From the NCBI GenBank assembly GCA_958435545.1, contig CAUBGU010000001.1:12127-76126 (forward strand): a stretch of 64,000 nt of DNA, given 5' to 3'. This stretch comes from an uncultured Collinsella sp. GTDB taxonomy: Bacteria > Actinomycetota > Coriobacteriia > Coriobacteriales > Coriobacteriaceae. A program made the position numbers and the translations under genes. The notes below the pieces were generated by a model. That model did no database searches. It saw only the letters and a list, made by a program, of their open reading frames with translations, and had not been told where the DNA came from. How positions within the stretch are numbered: the first letter of the stretch is position 1; each line of letters starts with the position of its first letter. Below are positions 45,639 to 55,051 of this stretch, piece by piece.

Positions 45639-45819
45639 GAGGTCTAATACTTTTCCGCGAAGTGAACGTCTGTTTTTGGACCCCTGAAGCATCCACATTT
45701 TTCGTCGGCAAAATCGCAGGATTCTAGTATCGAAACCGCAGGAAACGACGCCCTTAAAGTGTCAATGCTTCGGGGATCCGATTTGTCTCGTTCACTTCTC
45801 GGAAAAGTATTAGACTTCG
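45639..45819. mobile_element. MITE-like element, copy 2 (181 bp)
   Basis: The same terminal inverted repeats and length as the copy at 42558, about 87% identical. Together they flank the UBA/two-component operon as direct copies 3.1 kb apart. The palindromic fold may also act as a transcription terminator for the kinase gene. Confidence 0.8.
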
Positions 45820-45857
45820 GTTTTTTGACCGTTGCAAAAGTCAACCCCTCGGCATAA

Positions 45858-45893
45858 ATAAAGGGATAAGGCCATGCGGCCCTATCCCTTTTT
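45858..45893 (-). terminator. Terminator of the PTS IIB / VOC unit
   Basis: AAAGGGATA.GGCC pairs with GGCC.TATCCCTTT. On the minus strand it is followed by ATTTATG. It lies 23 bp past the VOC gene stop. Confidence 0.75.
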
Positions 45894-45915
45894 GCTAGCT
45901 ATAGCAGCTTGTACG

Positions 45916-46290
45916 CTACTCGCGGCACAGGTGCACGGCAAAGCCGGCGAACTCGCGCTTAAAGTACACGAGCTTGGTGCTACCGTCGGGCAGCAGCGCG
46001 CGCGACTCCTCGTTGACCTCGAGCCCGCGCTCGGCAAACCACTTCTCGGCCGTATCAATGTCGTTGACGGCAAAGCCGATGTGGCCCTTGGTGCCACGAC
46101 CATTCTGCTTCATGACCTCGACCAGCGAATCGTTAAAGTACGAAACCGGGGTCTCGATAACGGGCAGACCCATCGTCGTCGAGAACAGCTCCGCGATCTC
46201 CAGGGCATCGACCGGGTCGGTGGCGTTGATGCCCACGTGAGCGACGCGCATGCCAAAGAGCTCGACCGGGTTGGCGTTCTGCTCACTCAT
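45916..46290 (-). CDS. VOC-family (glyoxalase-like) protein
   Basis: A 124-aa single-module VOC protein: RVAHVGINATDP (metal His), SYFNDSLVEVMKQNGRGTKG, HIGFAVNDIDTAEKWFAERG (metal His), and FKREFAGFAVHLCRE at the end. The layout resembles methylmalonyl-CoA epimerase and lactoylglutathione-lyase relatives, but the substrate is not evident. It lies 11 bp after the PTS IIB gene. Confidence 0.85.
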   Translation of the reverse strand: MSEQNANPVELFGMRVAHVGINATDPVDALEIAELFSTTMGLPVIETPVSYFNDSLVEVMKQNGRGTKGHIGFAVNDIDTAEKWFAERGLEVNEESRALLPDGSTKLVYFKREFAGFAVHLCRE

Positions 46291-46301
46291 ACAGTCAGCG
46301 C

Positions 46302-46589
46302 CTACTGAGCCATAACGTCGAGGACGGCCTTCTCGGCAGCGACGCGGTTCATGCCGGTCATGAAGGGCACGCCGCTCACGTACGGGCAGGTGAGGCCCTC
46401 GGGGGCAACGGTGGTGGCGATCAGCAGGTCGGCGCCCTCGTCGCAGTAATCCTTGGCCTCGGAGATGGCGCACTGCACAATCTCGTACTTGTCGGCGTAA
46501 CCGTTGGCGTCGAGCAGGGTAGCGACCTTCTGGGCAACGAGCGTGGAAGTAGCAGCGCCAGCACCGCAAGCCAAAACGATCTTCTTCAT
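46302..46589 (-). CDS. PTS system IIB component (galactitol/SgaB-like), orphan
   Basis: A 95-aa protein with the P-loop active site VLACGAGAATSTLVAQKV; Cys8 is the phosphorylated residue. The small IIB fold and later PYVSGVPFMTGMNRV match galactitol- or ascorbate-type IIB proteins. No IIA or IIC gene is nearby; the only partner is the VOC gene. AGGGAGA upstream supports the start. It may donate phosphate to components encoded elsewhere or have a regulatory role. Confidence 0.88.
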   Translation of the reverse strand: MKKIVLACGAGAATSTLVAQKVATLLDANGYADKYEIVQCAISEAKDYCDEGADLLIATTVAPEGLTCPYVSGVPFMTGMNRVAAEKAVLDVMAQ

Positions 46590-46752
46590 AGGTAATGTCT
46601 CCCTTCGTGGTTTACTTTAGGTAAGTGTACCGCAGCGAGCGATGGCACTCAGCCTCGATGAGCTTTTATGCCAGTTTGCTTGCGCGCTGCGTATAATACA
46701 TCTAGTACGTGTTGTCATACCGCTCGCTTTATGAGCGACTAAGGACCCCAAT

Positions 46753-47376
46753 ATGCCCGATTCCCGCACCCTCTGGACCGCCGTCGTCATCATCTGTATC
46801 GCCGTGTCGGTGTTCTTTAGCGTCAAAAAACGCACCACGTTTAAGCGCCTGCAGCAGCTTATGGCTGCCAAGCAGTGGGACGAGTTCGATCGTTTGCTCG
46901 ATGGCAAACTCACCAGCATGCTGTACCCGCGCTATAACCGCGACTACCTGCGCCTGAACTCCTATCTGCTGCGCGAGGACCACAAGCGCGCCGACGAGAT
47001 GTTCGATTTGCTGCTGGGGCTCAACCTGCCCAAAATGCAGCGCGTCGACCTGGTGATCAAGGCTTTTAACTACTACGTTGGCCAGGAGGACCGCAAAAAG
47101 TCCAAGGAGCTGCTGCACGAGATCGAGGGCTTTGAGGGCGGTCAGGCCGAGGCAGTCGCACACGAATGCCAGCTGATGTACGACACGATGATCTTGAAGC
47201 GCCATAACGACATTCCCGAGCTGGAGCGCATGCTCAAGGAGGCCGGTGACGACAAGGTCAAGAGCTGCCGCCTGGAATACCTGCTGGCCCTGCAGTACAA
47301 GAACAAGGGCGACGAGGCCAAGTTTGCCGAGTACTTGGAAAAGTCAGGCCGGCACTCGATGGCCGTCAACGCGTAA
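46753..47376 (+). CDS. Membrane-anchored TPR-like protein
   Basis: A 207-aa protein. One N-terminal membrane segment (TAVVIICIAVSVFFSV) is followed by helical repeats (FDRLLDGKLTSMLYPR, RADEMFDLLLGLNLPK, KSKELLHEIEGFEGGQ, YLLALQYKNKGDEAKFAEYL) with TPR-like spacing. It probably faces the cytoplasm as a scaffold. The function is unknown. Confidence 0.75.
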   Translation: MPDSRTLWTAVVIICIAVSVFFSVKKRTTFKRLQQLMAAKQWDEFDRLLDGKLTSMLYPRYNRDYLRLNSYLLREDHKRADEMFDLLLGLNLPKMQRVDLVIKAFNYYVGQEDRKKSKELLHEIEGFEGGQAEAVAHECQLMYDTMILKRHNDIPELERMLKEAGDDKVKSCRLEYLLALQYKNKGDEAKFAEYLEKSGRHSMAVNA

Positions 47377-47407
47377 CGAACGGCTTGTGCTAGACTTCTA
47401 GTCTCAC

Positions 47408-47492
47408 GGGGGCGTGGCGGAATTGGCATACGCAGGAGACTTAAAATCTCTCGCCGCAAGGATTGTGGGTTCGAGTCCCACCGCCCCTACCA
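47408..47492 (+). tRNA. tRNA-Leu (anticodon TAA)
   Basis: An 85-nt class II tRNA. The acceptor stem GGGGGCG pairs with CGCCCCT and CCA is encoded. The anticodon stem GGAGA/TCTCT holds loop CTTAAAA, giving anticodon TAA. There is a long variable arm, and the T arm is GTGGGTTCGAGTCCCAC. Confidence 0.95.
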
Positions 47493-47759
47493 TGTGATTG
47501 CTTACGAGCCCGTGTCCCGTTGGGATGCGGGCTCGTTTCTTTTGGACGCCGGCGGGACTCGAACCCGCGAGGGGGCGAGCACCAGGCGGACGCGCAGCGT
47601 CCGCAGCGAGCCGACGAGGGCGCCGGCAGGCGGCCGAAGCCGGTGCGGATTTGCGCAGCAAATACGCGGACGTCCCACCGCCCCTACCATATGGAGCTTT
47701 CGAGCCCGTGTCCCCAAGGGATGCGGGCTTGTTTCTTTTAGATGCCGGTGGGACTCTAA
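47475..47759 (+). repeat. Duplicated tRNA-Leu 3' end with downstream hairpin
   Basis: GTCCCACCGCCCCTACCAT at 47475-47493 recurs exactly at 47672-47690. Each copy is followed by a related hairpin (CGAGCCCGTGTCCC..GGGATGCGGGCTCGTTTCTTTT at 47507 and 47701; each strand quoted in parts) and then GCCGG(C/T)GGGACTC. The 180 bp between holds an antisense T-arm-like segment (CGGGACTCGAACCCGCG). It looks like a tandem duplication, possibly an integration-site relic. No gene is seen in 47493-47838. Confidence 0.7.
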
Positions 47760-47838
47760 GCTGCGGTGGAATAGATCCTGTTTATACCGTTTATCAGCTT
47801 ATTTAGGAACTATTTCACCGCAACTCAGAGGAAGACGG

Positions 47839-48840
47839 TTAAAGAGCGCTCAGGCTGGGGACCCAGGCGATGGTGGGGGTCGCGCCGTCGAGAACCTCGT
47901 TGATGGTGGCGGCCATGCCGGCAAGCAGGCTGTTCTCGCTTACGGTGAGCGTGTCGTAGCCGCCGGCTCGCATGAGCTCGCGGATTACCACGGCGCCAGC
48001 CAAGATCACGCCCGCGCGTTTGGGCTGCACACCCGGTAGCGCGGCGATGCTGTCCGCGTCCAGCGTGGACATGCGCTCGATAGCGGCCGAGACCTGCTCC
48101 AGCGAAAGCTCGCGCAGGTGCACGAAGCTCGAATCATACGGCTCCAGCTCGTGAACCAGAGCCACCAGCGTAGTCACCGTGCCGCCCACTGCGACCAAGC
48201 GTTCGGCGCGCTCAAAGTCGACAGGCAGACTCTCAAAGTAGCCCGCAAACTGCTCGTTTGCCCATGCGGCAGCGGCAGCAAGCTCGCCGTCCGCAGGCGG
48301 CAGCGCCGAGAAAAACCGCTCCGTCACACGGCGGCAGCCAATGTCCAGCGAGCGCGTCCCTTCTAGCGCAAAGACGCCACGCTCCGGCGCATAGACGCCC
48401 GTCGCGAGCTCCGTGGATCCGCCACCCGAATCGGCAACAATAATGCGCTCGCCGGCAAAGTCGTGCGCCACGCCAAAAAACGTCAGGCGTGCCTCGACCT
48501 CGCCCGGAATCACCTGCGGTTCGAGCCCCAGCTCGCGCAGGCCGTCCAGCAGCAGGGCGGCATTGGACGCATCGCGCGCGGCACTCGTGCACGTGGTGCA
48601 GATGCACACGGCCCCAAAGGCATGCGCCTCGTCCACAAACATACGACACGCGGCGAGCACACGCTCGACGGCCGCCTCGCAAAAGCGGCCCGTCGCGTCC
48701 ACGCCCTCGCCCAAGTCGGTGATCTCGGTATGCTTGGACGATTCCACGATCGCCCCGGCCTCGACCTGCGCTAACACCAGTCGCGACGACACTGTTCCCA
48801 GGTCGATCGCGGCTACCTTATAGCGTTTGCAATCTGCCAT
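47839..48840 (-). CDS. Ppx/GppA family phosphatase
   Basis: A 333-aa protein of the exopolyphosphatase / pppGpp phosphohydrolase family in the ASKHA fold: AAIDLGTVSSRLVLA (phosphate 1), VADSGGGSTELATG (phosphate 2) and VAVGGTVTTLVAL. It hydrolyses polyphosphate or guanosine pentaphosphate; which one cannot be told. GGAGGGGAG precedes the ATG. It follows the FtsB-like gene by 20 bp, as in other Actinomycetota. Confidence 0.9.
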   Translation of the reverse strand: MADCKRYKVAAIDLGTVSSRLVLAQVEAGAIVESSKHTEITDLGEGVDATGRFCEAAVERVLAACRMFVDEAHAFGAVCICTTCTSAARDASNAALLLDGLRELGLEPQVIPGEVEARLTFFGVAHDFAGERIIVADSGGGSTELATGVYAPERGVFALEGTRSLDIGCRRVTERFFSALPPADGELAAAAAWANEQFAGYFESLPVDFERAERLVAVGGTVTTLVALVHELEPYDSSFVHLRELSLEQVSAAIERMSTLDADSIAALPGVQPKRAGVILAGAVVIRELMRAGGYDTLTVSENSLLAGMAATINEVLDGATPTIAWVPSLSAL

Positions 48841-48860
48841 TGCAGGCTCCCCTCCGGGCG

Positions 48861-49631
48861 CTATTTGCCGTTGGACACGACCGTCTGGCCCTCGACACCG
48901 TTAAACCCAAACAGCATGTCGAGCGCCTGGATGTACCACGGCGCGTCCTTACCGACGTCTTCGATTTCCTTGGCAACTTCGCTGGCCTTCTTGGCGTTCG
49001 ACGACTTCCTGCTCGAAGACGAATCCGAATCGTCGTCCAGGCCCTGCACTTCAATTCTCTTCTCGCCGGGCATCACCAGGCCCAAGTCCTCGGATGCCGC
49101 GTCCTTGATACCCTCCTCCGAGAGCAGCTTGTCGACGCTTTTCTGCAGCTCGTCGTTGTACTGCTGGCGAATCTCGACCTGCTTGGCCAAGATATCGTTC
49201 GAGCGTTTGGCAACGTAGAGGTCGCGCACGGGAAAGTACAGGCTCACGAGCACCAGGACGACGACAATGCCAATAAACAGCCCGCGCTGGGGTCCATGGG
49301 TAAAGTCGTAGATCGCCTTGACCACCGCATTGTCGTTGGCGTAGTGCATGAAGTCCGAGCCCGAAAGACGGCTCGAGGGCCTGGTCGACTTTTCGTGCGT
49401 TTGAGCCGAGGGGTGCTGCGTACGCGAAGCATGCGTCGGGGGCGCCGAGCGTGGCGGGCGACCCGTCGACGTATTCATTTGAGCACGGGGATGTGAGGCA
49501 CTTGCCGGACGCTGTGCGCGGCGATCGACACCGGCGTAGTCGGACCCGCCGAGCTGCACGGTAGGTGCGCGGCGAGGCGACGGCTCGCGCGAACCGGCGG
49601 AATAATACCTGTTGTCGTAAATCTGATCCAT
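48861..49631 (-). CDS. Septum formation initiator (FtsB/DivIC-like) protein
   Basis: A 256-aa protein. A long basic disordered cytoplasmic N-terminus (about 110 residues, rich in Arg/Ser/Pro) leads to one membrane segment (LFIGIVVVLVLVSLYFPV) and an extracytoplasmic coiled coil (SNDILAKQVEIRQQYNDELQ), then an acidic Ser-rich linker. The position next to eno is the classic FtsB location. It should join FtsL and FtsQ in the divisome. The start is at 49631. Confidence 0.85.
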   Translation of the reverse strand: MDQIYDNRYYSAGSREPSPRRAPTVQLGGSDYAGVDRRAQRPASASHPRAQMNTSTGRPPRSAPPTHASRTQHPSAQTHEKSTRPSSRLSGSDFMHYANDNAVVKAIYDFTHGPQRGLFIGIVVVLVLVSLYFPVRDLYVAKRSNDILAKQVEIRQQYNDELQKSVDKLLSEEGIKDAASEDLGLVMPGEKRIEVQGLDDDSDSSSSRKSSNAKKASEVAKEIEDVGKDAPWYIQALDMLFGFNGVEGQTVVSNGK

Positions 49632-49728
49632 GTGCGCCTTGTGCGGTTGAGGTTTGTTTGCGCTAAGTCTTTTAGTTATAGCACGAGCGCGCGCAACGCC
49701 TTCGGCGGCCCTTGCTCGACATAAAAAA

Positions 49729-49754
49729 GGCGCTGAGCCATATGGCCCAGCGCC
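49729..49754 (-). terminator. Intrinsic terminator of eno
   Basis: GGCGCTG (49729-49735) pairs with CAGCGCC (49748-49754), with an inner GCC/GGC. TTTTTT follows on the minus strand. It is 73 bp past the eno stop. Confidence 0.85.
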
Positions 49755-49826
49755 CAATGGTGCTCAACAGCGCCCGGCGGGAGCGAGGCGAATCCGAGTC
49801 AGCCCCGCCCCGCGCACGCCGTTTGC

Positions 49827-51495
<1,669 letters not shown>

Positions 51496-52863
51496 ATGCT
51501 TAAACGAAAAGCCTATGACAAACTACTAAAATGGAAGCATGAAAGCGCTGGTAAAACAGCACTTCTTATTGAAGGAGCCCGCCGCGTCGGCAAGAGCACG
51601 CTTGTCCGCACGTTTGGAGAAACCGAATACAAATCCTGCCTTGTCATTGATTTCTTTCAAGCACCTGCCGAAGTTAAGCAATATTTTGAGGACTATCGCA
51701 CTGACTTCAACTCGCTCTTCCTCTATCTCTCGGTTTTCTATAACGTCAAACTTTATGAACATGAGACGCTTATCGTCTTTGACGAGGTCCAGATGTACCC
51801 GCAAGCACGCGGACTCATCAAGTATCTCGTTGCAGACGGACGTTACGACTACATCGAAACTGGATCCCTGCTCAGCATCAAGCAGAACATTAAAGATATC
51901 GTCATCCCGTCCGAAGAAGAGTCTCTGGAACTTGAGCCCCTCGACTTTGAGGAGTTTCTTTGGGGCATGGACGAAAAGGGGCTGGCCGATCTCATTCGCA
52001 TGAGTTTTAACAAGATGAAGCCGCTCCCCGATGCCCTACATCGCAGAGCGCTCTCCCTTATGCGCGAATACATGCTTGTAGGCGGCATGCCTGAGCCGGT
52101 ATCCATCTATGTTGAACAGCGCGCTTTTGCGCCCGTCGACGCTTCGAAGCGCCGAATCGTTCAGCTCTATCGCAACGATATCTCTCGTTTTGCAACCGGT
52201 TACGAATTCAAAGTCGTCTCCGTACTCGATGGCATCCCGGGTCAGCTCTCTAGGCACGAAAAACGATTCAAGCTTTCCTCACTTGATAAAAACGCACGCA
52301 TGCGCACCTACGAAGAAGCCTTCTTTTGGCTGGCAGACGCGCGAATTGCCAATATCTGCTATGCCGCAAGCGAACCGAGCGTGGGCCTTTCACTCAGCAT
52401 GGAGCAAACGGCCCTCAAGTGCTACATGGCAGACACCGGCCTGCTTGTAACGCTTGCCTTCTCTGACAACAACGATACCGATGAAGACGTTTACAGGGCC
52501 GTGCTTCGCGGCGACATCGGATTGAACGAAGGAATGCTTACCGAAAACTACGTTGCCCAATCTCTAAAGGCCAATGGACACAGGCTCTTCTTTTATTCCC
52601 AAAGCGGAAAGAAGGAGGGGGAGGAGCGCATGGAAATCGACTTCCTCGTTACCCGACCCTATGTCAATGCCGCCGGAAAGCCGCGCATCAGCCCCGTCGA
52701 AGTTAAGTCGCCACGCAGATACGGAACCATCTCCCTCGACCGATTCCGCGCGCGCTTTAACAAGAAGATTGGGATGGCTTACGTGTTGCACCCTAAACAA
52801 CTCGAGTGGGATGCCGAAGCGCAGCTGGCACATCTTCCGTTGTATATGGCTTTTTGCTTGTAG
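51496..52863 (+). CDS. AAA+ ATPase with DUF4143-type C-terminus
   Basis: A 455-aa protein with Walker A EGARRVGKSTL (about residues 26-36), Walker B TLIVFDEVQMYP, sensor IETGSLLS, and a C-terminal DUF4143-like nuclease-fold part (EIDFLVTRPYV ... SPVEVKSPRRYG: D and ExK residues). Such ATPases are common in gut bacteria, often near mobile or toxin-antitoxin loci; their job is not settled. GAGG lies 5 nt before the ATG at 51496. It interrupts the usual eno-mazG neighbourhood and has a repeat array in its promoter. Confidence 0.87.
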   Translation: MLKRKAYDKLLKWKHESAGKTALLIEGARRVGKSTLVRTFGETEYKSCLVIDFFQAPAEVKQYFEDYRTDFNSLFLYLSVFYNVKLYEHETLIVFDEVQMYPQARGLIKYLVADGRYDYIETGSLLSIKQNIKDIVIPSEEESLELEPLDFEEFLWGMDEKGLADLIRMSFNKMKPLPDALHRRALSLMREYMLVGGMPEPVSIYVEQRAFAPVDASKRRIVQLYRNDISRFATGYEFKVVSVLDGIPGQLSRHEKRFKLSSLDKNARMRTYEEAFFWLADARIANICYAASEPSVGLSLSMEQTALKCYMADTGLLVTLAFSDNNDTDEDVYRAVLRGDIGLNEGMLTENYVAQSLKANGHRLFFYSQSGKKEGEERMEIDFLVTRPYVNAAGKPRISPVEVKSPRRYGTISLDRFRARFNKKIGMAYVLHPKQLEWDAEAQLAHLPLYMAFCL

Positions 52864-52902
52864 AGACCTCTCTACGAATGGATGCCGTGAGAGACGCAGG
52901 CC

Positions 52903-53763
52903 TCACTCGCTTGCTTTTGCTTGGTCCCACAGGTCGTTGAGTTGAGCGGTTGAGCAGGCGGCGAGGTCATCGCCCGCCTCGTGCACGGCGGCCTCCATCG
53001 CAGCCCAACGACGGCGGAACTTGGCCGTGCTGGCGCGAAGGACGCTCTCGGCGTCAATCCCCTCTTTGCGCGCAACGTTGACTAGGGCAAAGAGCAGGTC
53101 GCCAAACTCCATTTCGCGCTCGGGCGAGCCGGGCTCCTCGGCCTCAAACTCGGCACGCTCCTCTGCTACCTCGTCCCACACATCCTGGACCGTCTCCCAT
53201 TCAAAGCCCACGGCAGCCGCCTTGCGCGACACCTTCTGCGCCTGCATCAGCGCCGGCAGATGCGTGGGCACGCCGTCGAGCAGGCCCTCGGGCGCAGCCT
53301 CGCCTGCTGCCACGGCCTTGTCCTTGGCAGCCTTCTCGGCAAGCTTAACCTCGTCCCAGATCTTGAGCACCTCGTCGGAGTTATCGGCGTCCGCATCGCC
53401 AAACACGTGTGGGTGGCGGCGAATGAGCTTGGCGTCGATATCGCGCGCCACATCGGCCAGCGTAAACTCACCGGCGTCCGCCGCAATCTGCGCATGCAGC
53501 ACCACCTGCATGAGCACGTCGCCCAGCTCCTCGCGCAGATGCGCGGCATCATCGGCCTCGATGCAATCGAGCGCCTCGTAGGCTTCCTCAATCATGTTCT
53601 TGCCGATGCTCTGATGCGTCTGTTCGCGGTCCCACGGGCAGCCGTCGGGCTGACGCAGGCGCCAAATGGTCTGCACCAGATGCTGCAGCTCGGCCGATGC
53701 ATCCACCAGCGTGGACAGATCGCGCGAGCCCTCGGCATTTTGCTGAGCCATGTGCTGCGCCAT
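52903..53763 (-). CDS. mazG: Nucleoside triphosphate pyrophosphohydrolase
   Basis: A 286-aa MazG with two MazG-type helical domains. The first has CPWDREQTHQSIGKNMIEEA, EEAYEALDCIE and EELGDVLMQVVLHAQIA; the second, C-terminal, has EREMEFGDLLFALVNVARKEG. It hydrolyses NTPs to NMPs and pyrophosphate (housecleaning). AGAGG precedes the ATG. It lies 3 bp upstream of the next gene's end boundary and begins a three-gene minus-strand run with yfcE-like and larC2-like genes. Confidence 0.93.
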   Translation of the reverse strand: MAQHMAQQNAEGSRDLSTLVDASAELQHLVQTIWRLRQPDGCPWDREQTHQSIGKNMIEEAYEALDCIEADDAAHLREELGDVLMQVVLHAQIAADAGEFTLADVARDIDAKLIRRHPHVFGDADADNSDEVLKIWDEVKLAEKAAKDKAVAAGEAAPEGLLDGVPTHLPALMQAQKVSRKAAAVGFEWETVQDVWDEVAEERAEFEAEEPGSPEREMEFGDLLFALVNVARKEGIDAESVLRASTAKFRRRWAAMEAAVHEAGDDLAACSTAQLNDLWDQAKASE

Positions 53764-53765
53764 GG

Positions 53766-54314
53766 TTAGTCCTCTTCCATGATCACGTGGCGGAACGCGC
53801 CGCCCTCGTAGATGCCGTAGCTGTGCGAGCCGTCCTTGGGGATGCTCACGCTACCGGGGTTGAAGAGCCACAGGCCCGGGTGCGCGGCGCTTTCCTCGTT
53901 GACCTTGACGTGCGTGTGACCGTAGACGAGCGCGGAGCCCTCGGGCAGCGCGGGCGCGTGGTCGACGCTGTTGTGCATGCCGGCGCCAAAGACGTGGCCG
54001 TGCGTCAGGAACAGCTCACGGCCGGTTTCGTCAAACAGCGTGGCGTAGTCGGCCATGACGGGGAAGTCGAGGACCATCTGGTCGACCTCGGCGTCGCAGT
54101 TGCCGCGCACCGCGATGATGCGGTCGGCCAGGGCGTTGAGCAGCGGGATTACGCGCTTGGGGGCGTAGTCGCGCGGCAGGTCGTTGCGCGGACCGTGATA
54201 GAGCAGGTCGCCCAGCAGGACGATGCGGTCGGGCTGCTCGGACTCGATGGCGGCGACCAGGCGCTCAGTCCAATATGCCGAACCGTGGATGTCGGAAGCG
54301 ATAAGGTATTTCAT
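53766..54314 (-). CDS. yfcE: YfcE-family phosphodiesterase
   Basis: A 182-aa metallophosphoesterase: SDIHGSAYW, LLGDLLYHGPRNDLP, RGNCDAEVDQM, LTHGHVFG and VYGHTHVK give the full metal set. YfcE-type enzymes hydrolyse bis-pNPP and related diesters in vitro; the cellular substrate is unknown. AAAGGA 8 nt upstream supports the start. It lies between the larC2-like and mazG genes. Confidence 0.9.
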   Translation of the reverse strand: MKYLIASDIHGSAYWTERLVAAIESEQPDRIVLLGDLLYHGPRNDLPRDYAPKRVIPLLNALADRIIAVRGNCDAEVDQMVLDFPVMADYATLFDETGRELFLTHGHVFGAGMHNSVDHAPALPEGSALVYGHTHVKVNEESAAHPGLWLFNPGSVSIPKDGSHSYGIYEGGAFRHVIMEED

Positions 54315-54372
54315 GGGGAGTTCCTTTCGGATGGGGTTGATGTGGCCGGGCGCGGCGCGTCGCTCGGCCGTG

Positions 54373-54858
54373 TTACTCAAATCGCAGTGCCACGGCTTGT
54401 GCCGCCTGCATCACGCGCTGGAGCGGCACGTTATGCTCGCGAGCGAGGCGGGAGCAGTCTTCGTACTCGGGCGCCGCACGCTCACTACCGTCGGGCAGGG
54501 TCGCCACCTTGACGGACACCTCGCCCCATGGCGTTGTTACGCGCTCAAAGCGGCGTGGTAGGCAAACGCGCTCCATAACCTGGCGGCGGATGCCATTGGT
54601 CGTGGTTTCCAAAAAGATAATCGTCTGTAGGCGCTCGATATCCTCGTGGGTACAGATTACCTGCAGCTGCCAGCCGGGACGGCCCTTCTTGCAATAGAGG
54701 GGCAGCCAGTGCACCTCGCGCGCACCGGCCTCGCGCAGGCGGTCGGCGGCGTAGGCGAGCACCTCGGGCGACGCGTCGTCGATATCGCATTCCAGCTTGA
54801 CGATGGTCTCGGGCGCATCGGTCTCGCGGGACAGCGGAGATTTGCTATCGCATGGCAT
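54373..54858 (-). CDS. Stand-alone LarC2-like protein (nickel-pincer cofactor family)
   Basis: A 161-aa protein matching the C-terminal domain of LarC (DUF111): ETIVKLECDIDDASPEVLAY, HWLPLYCKKGRPGWQLQVIC, IIFLETTTNGIRRQVMERV, VKVATLPDGSERAAPEYEDC. LarC inserts nickel into the pincer cofactor of lactate racemase. The LarC1 half is absent here: the sequence upstream is non-coding and then a divergent gene. ATG at 54858 has AAAGGAG 9 nt upstream. It may act with a LarC1 encoded elsewhere. Confidence 0.85.
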   Translation of the reverse strand: MPCDSKSPLSRETDAPETIVKLECDIDDASPEVLAYAADRLREAGAREVHWLPLYCKKGRPGWQLQVICTHEDIERLQTIIFLETTTNGIRRQVMERVCLPRRFERVTTPWGEVSVKVATLPDGSERAAPEYEDCSRLAREHNVPLQRVMQAAQAVALRFE

Positions 54859-55051
54859 ACGGTCCGGCTCCTTTCCGCACGGGCTCGTTTTGTTCATTCA
54901 AACGCTAGCACATCGCGGGCGGCGTGGATGTGGCGGAGCGCGATGAGCGCGATTTTCCCTGTCCGCAAGAAACCGACACCCCGGCGCGCTCGTCGCATCG
55001 AGAGCCGCGCCGCTACAATGGAGCGAATTCGCCTGACGCAAAGGAGCTGCC

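Noticed and set aside
42500..45700. Frames beginning MLQGSKNRRSLRGKVLDLDS
   Set aside because: Both lie within the MITE copies, so the shared peptide is a by-product of the repeat.
47404..47661. Minus-strand frame reading VGAVGLEPTILAARDFKSPA
   Set aside because: This is the well-known spurious product of translating the reverse strand of a tRNA gene.
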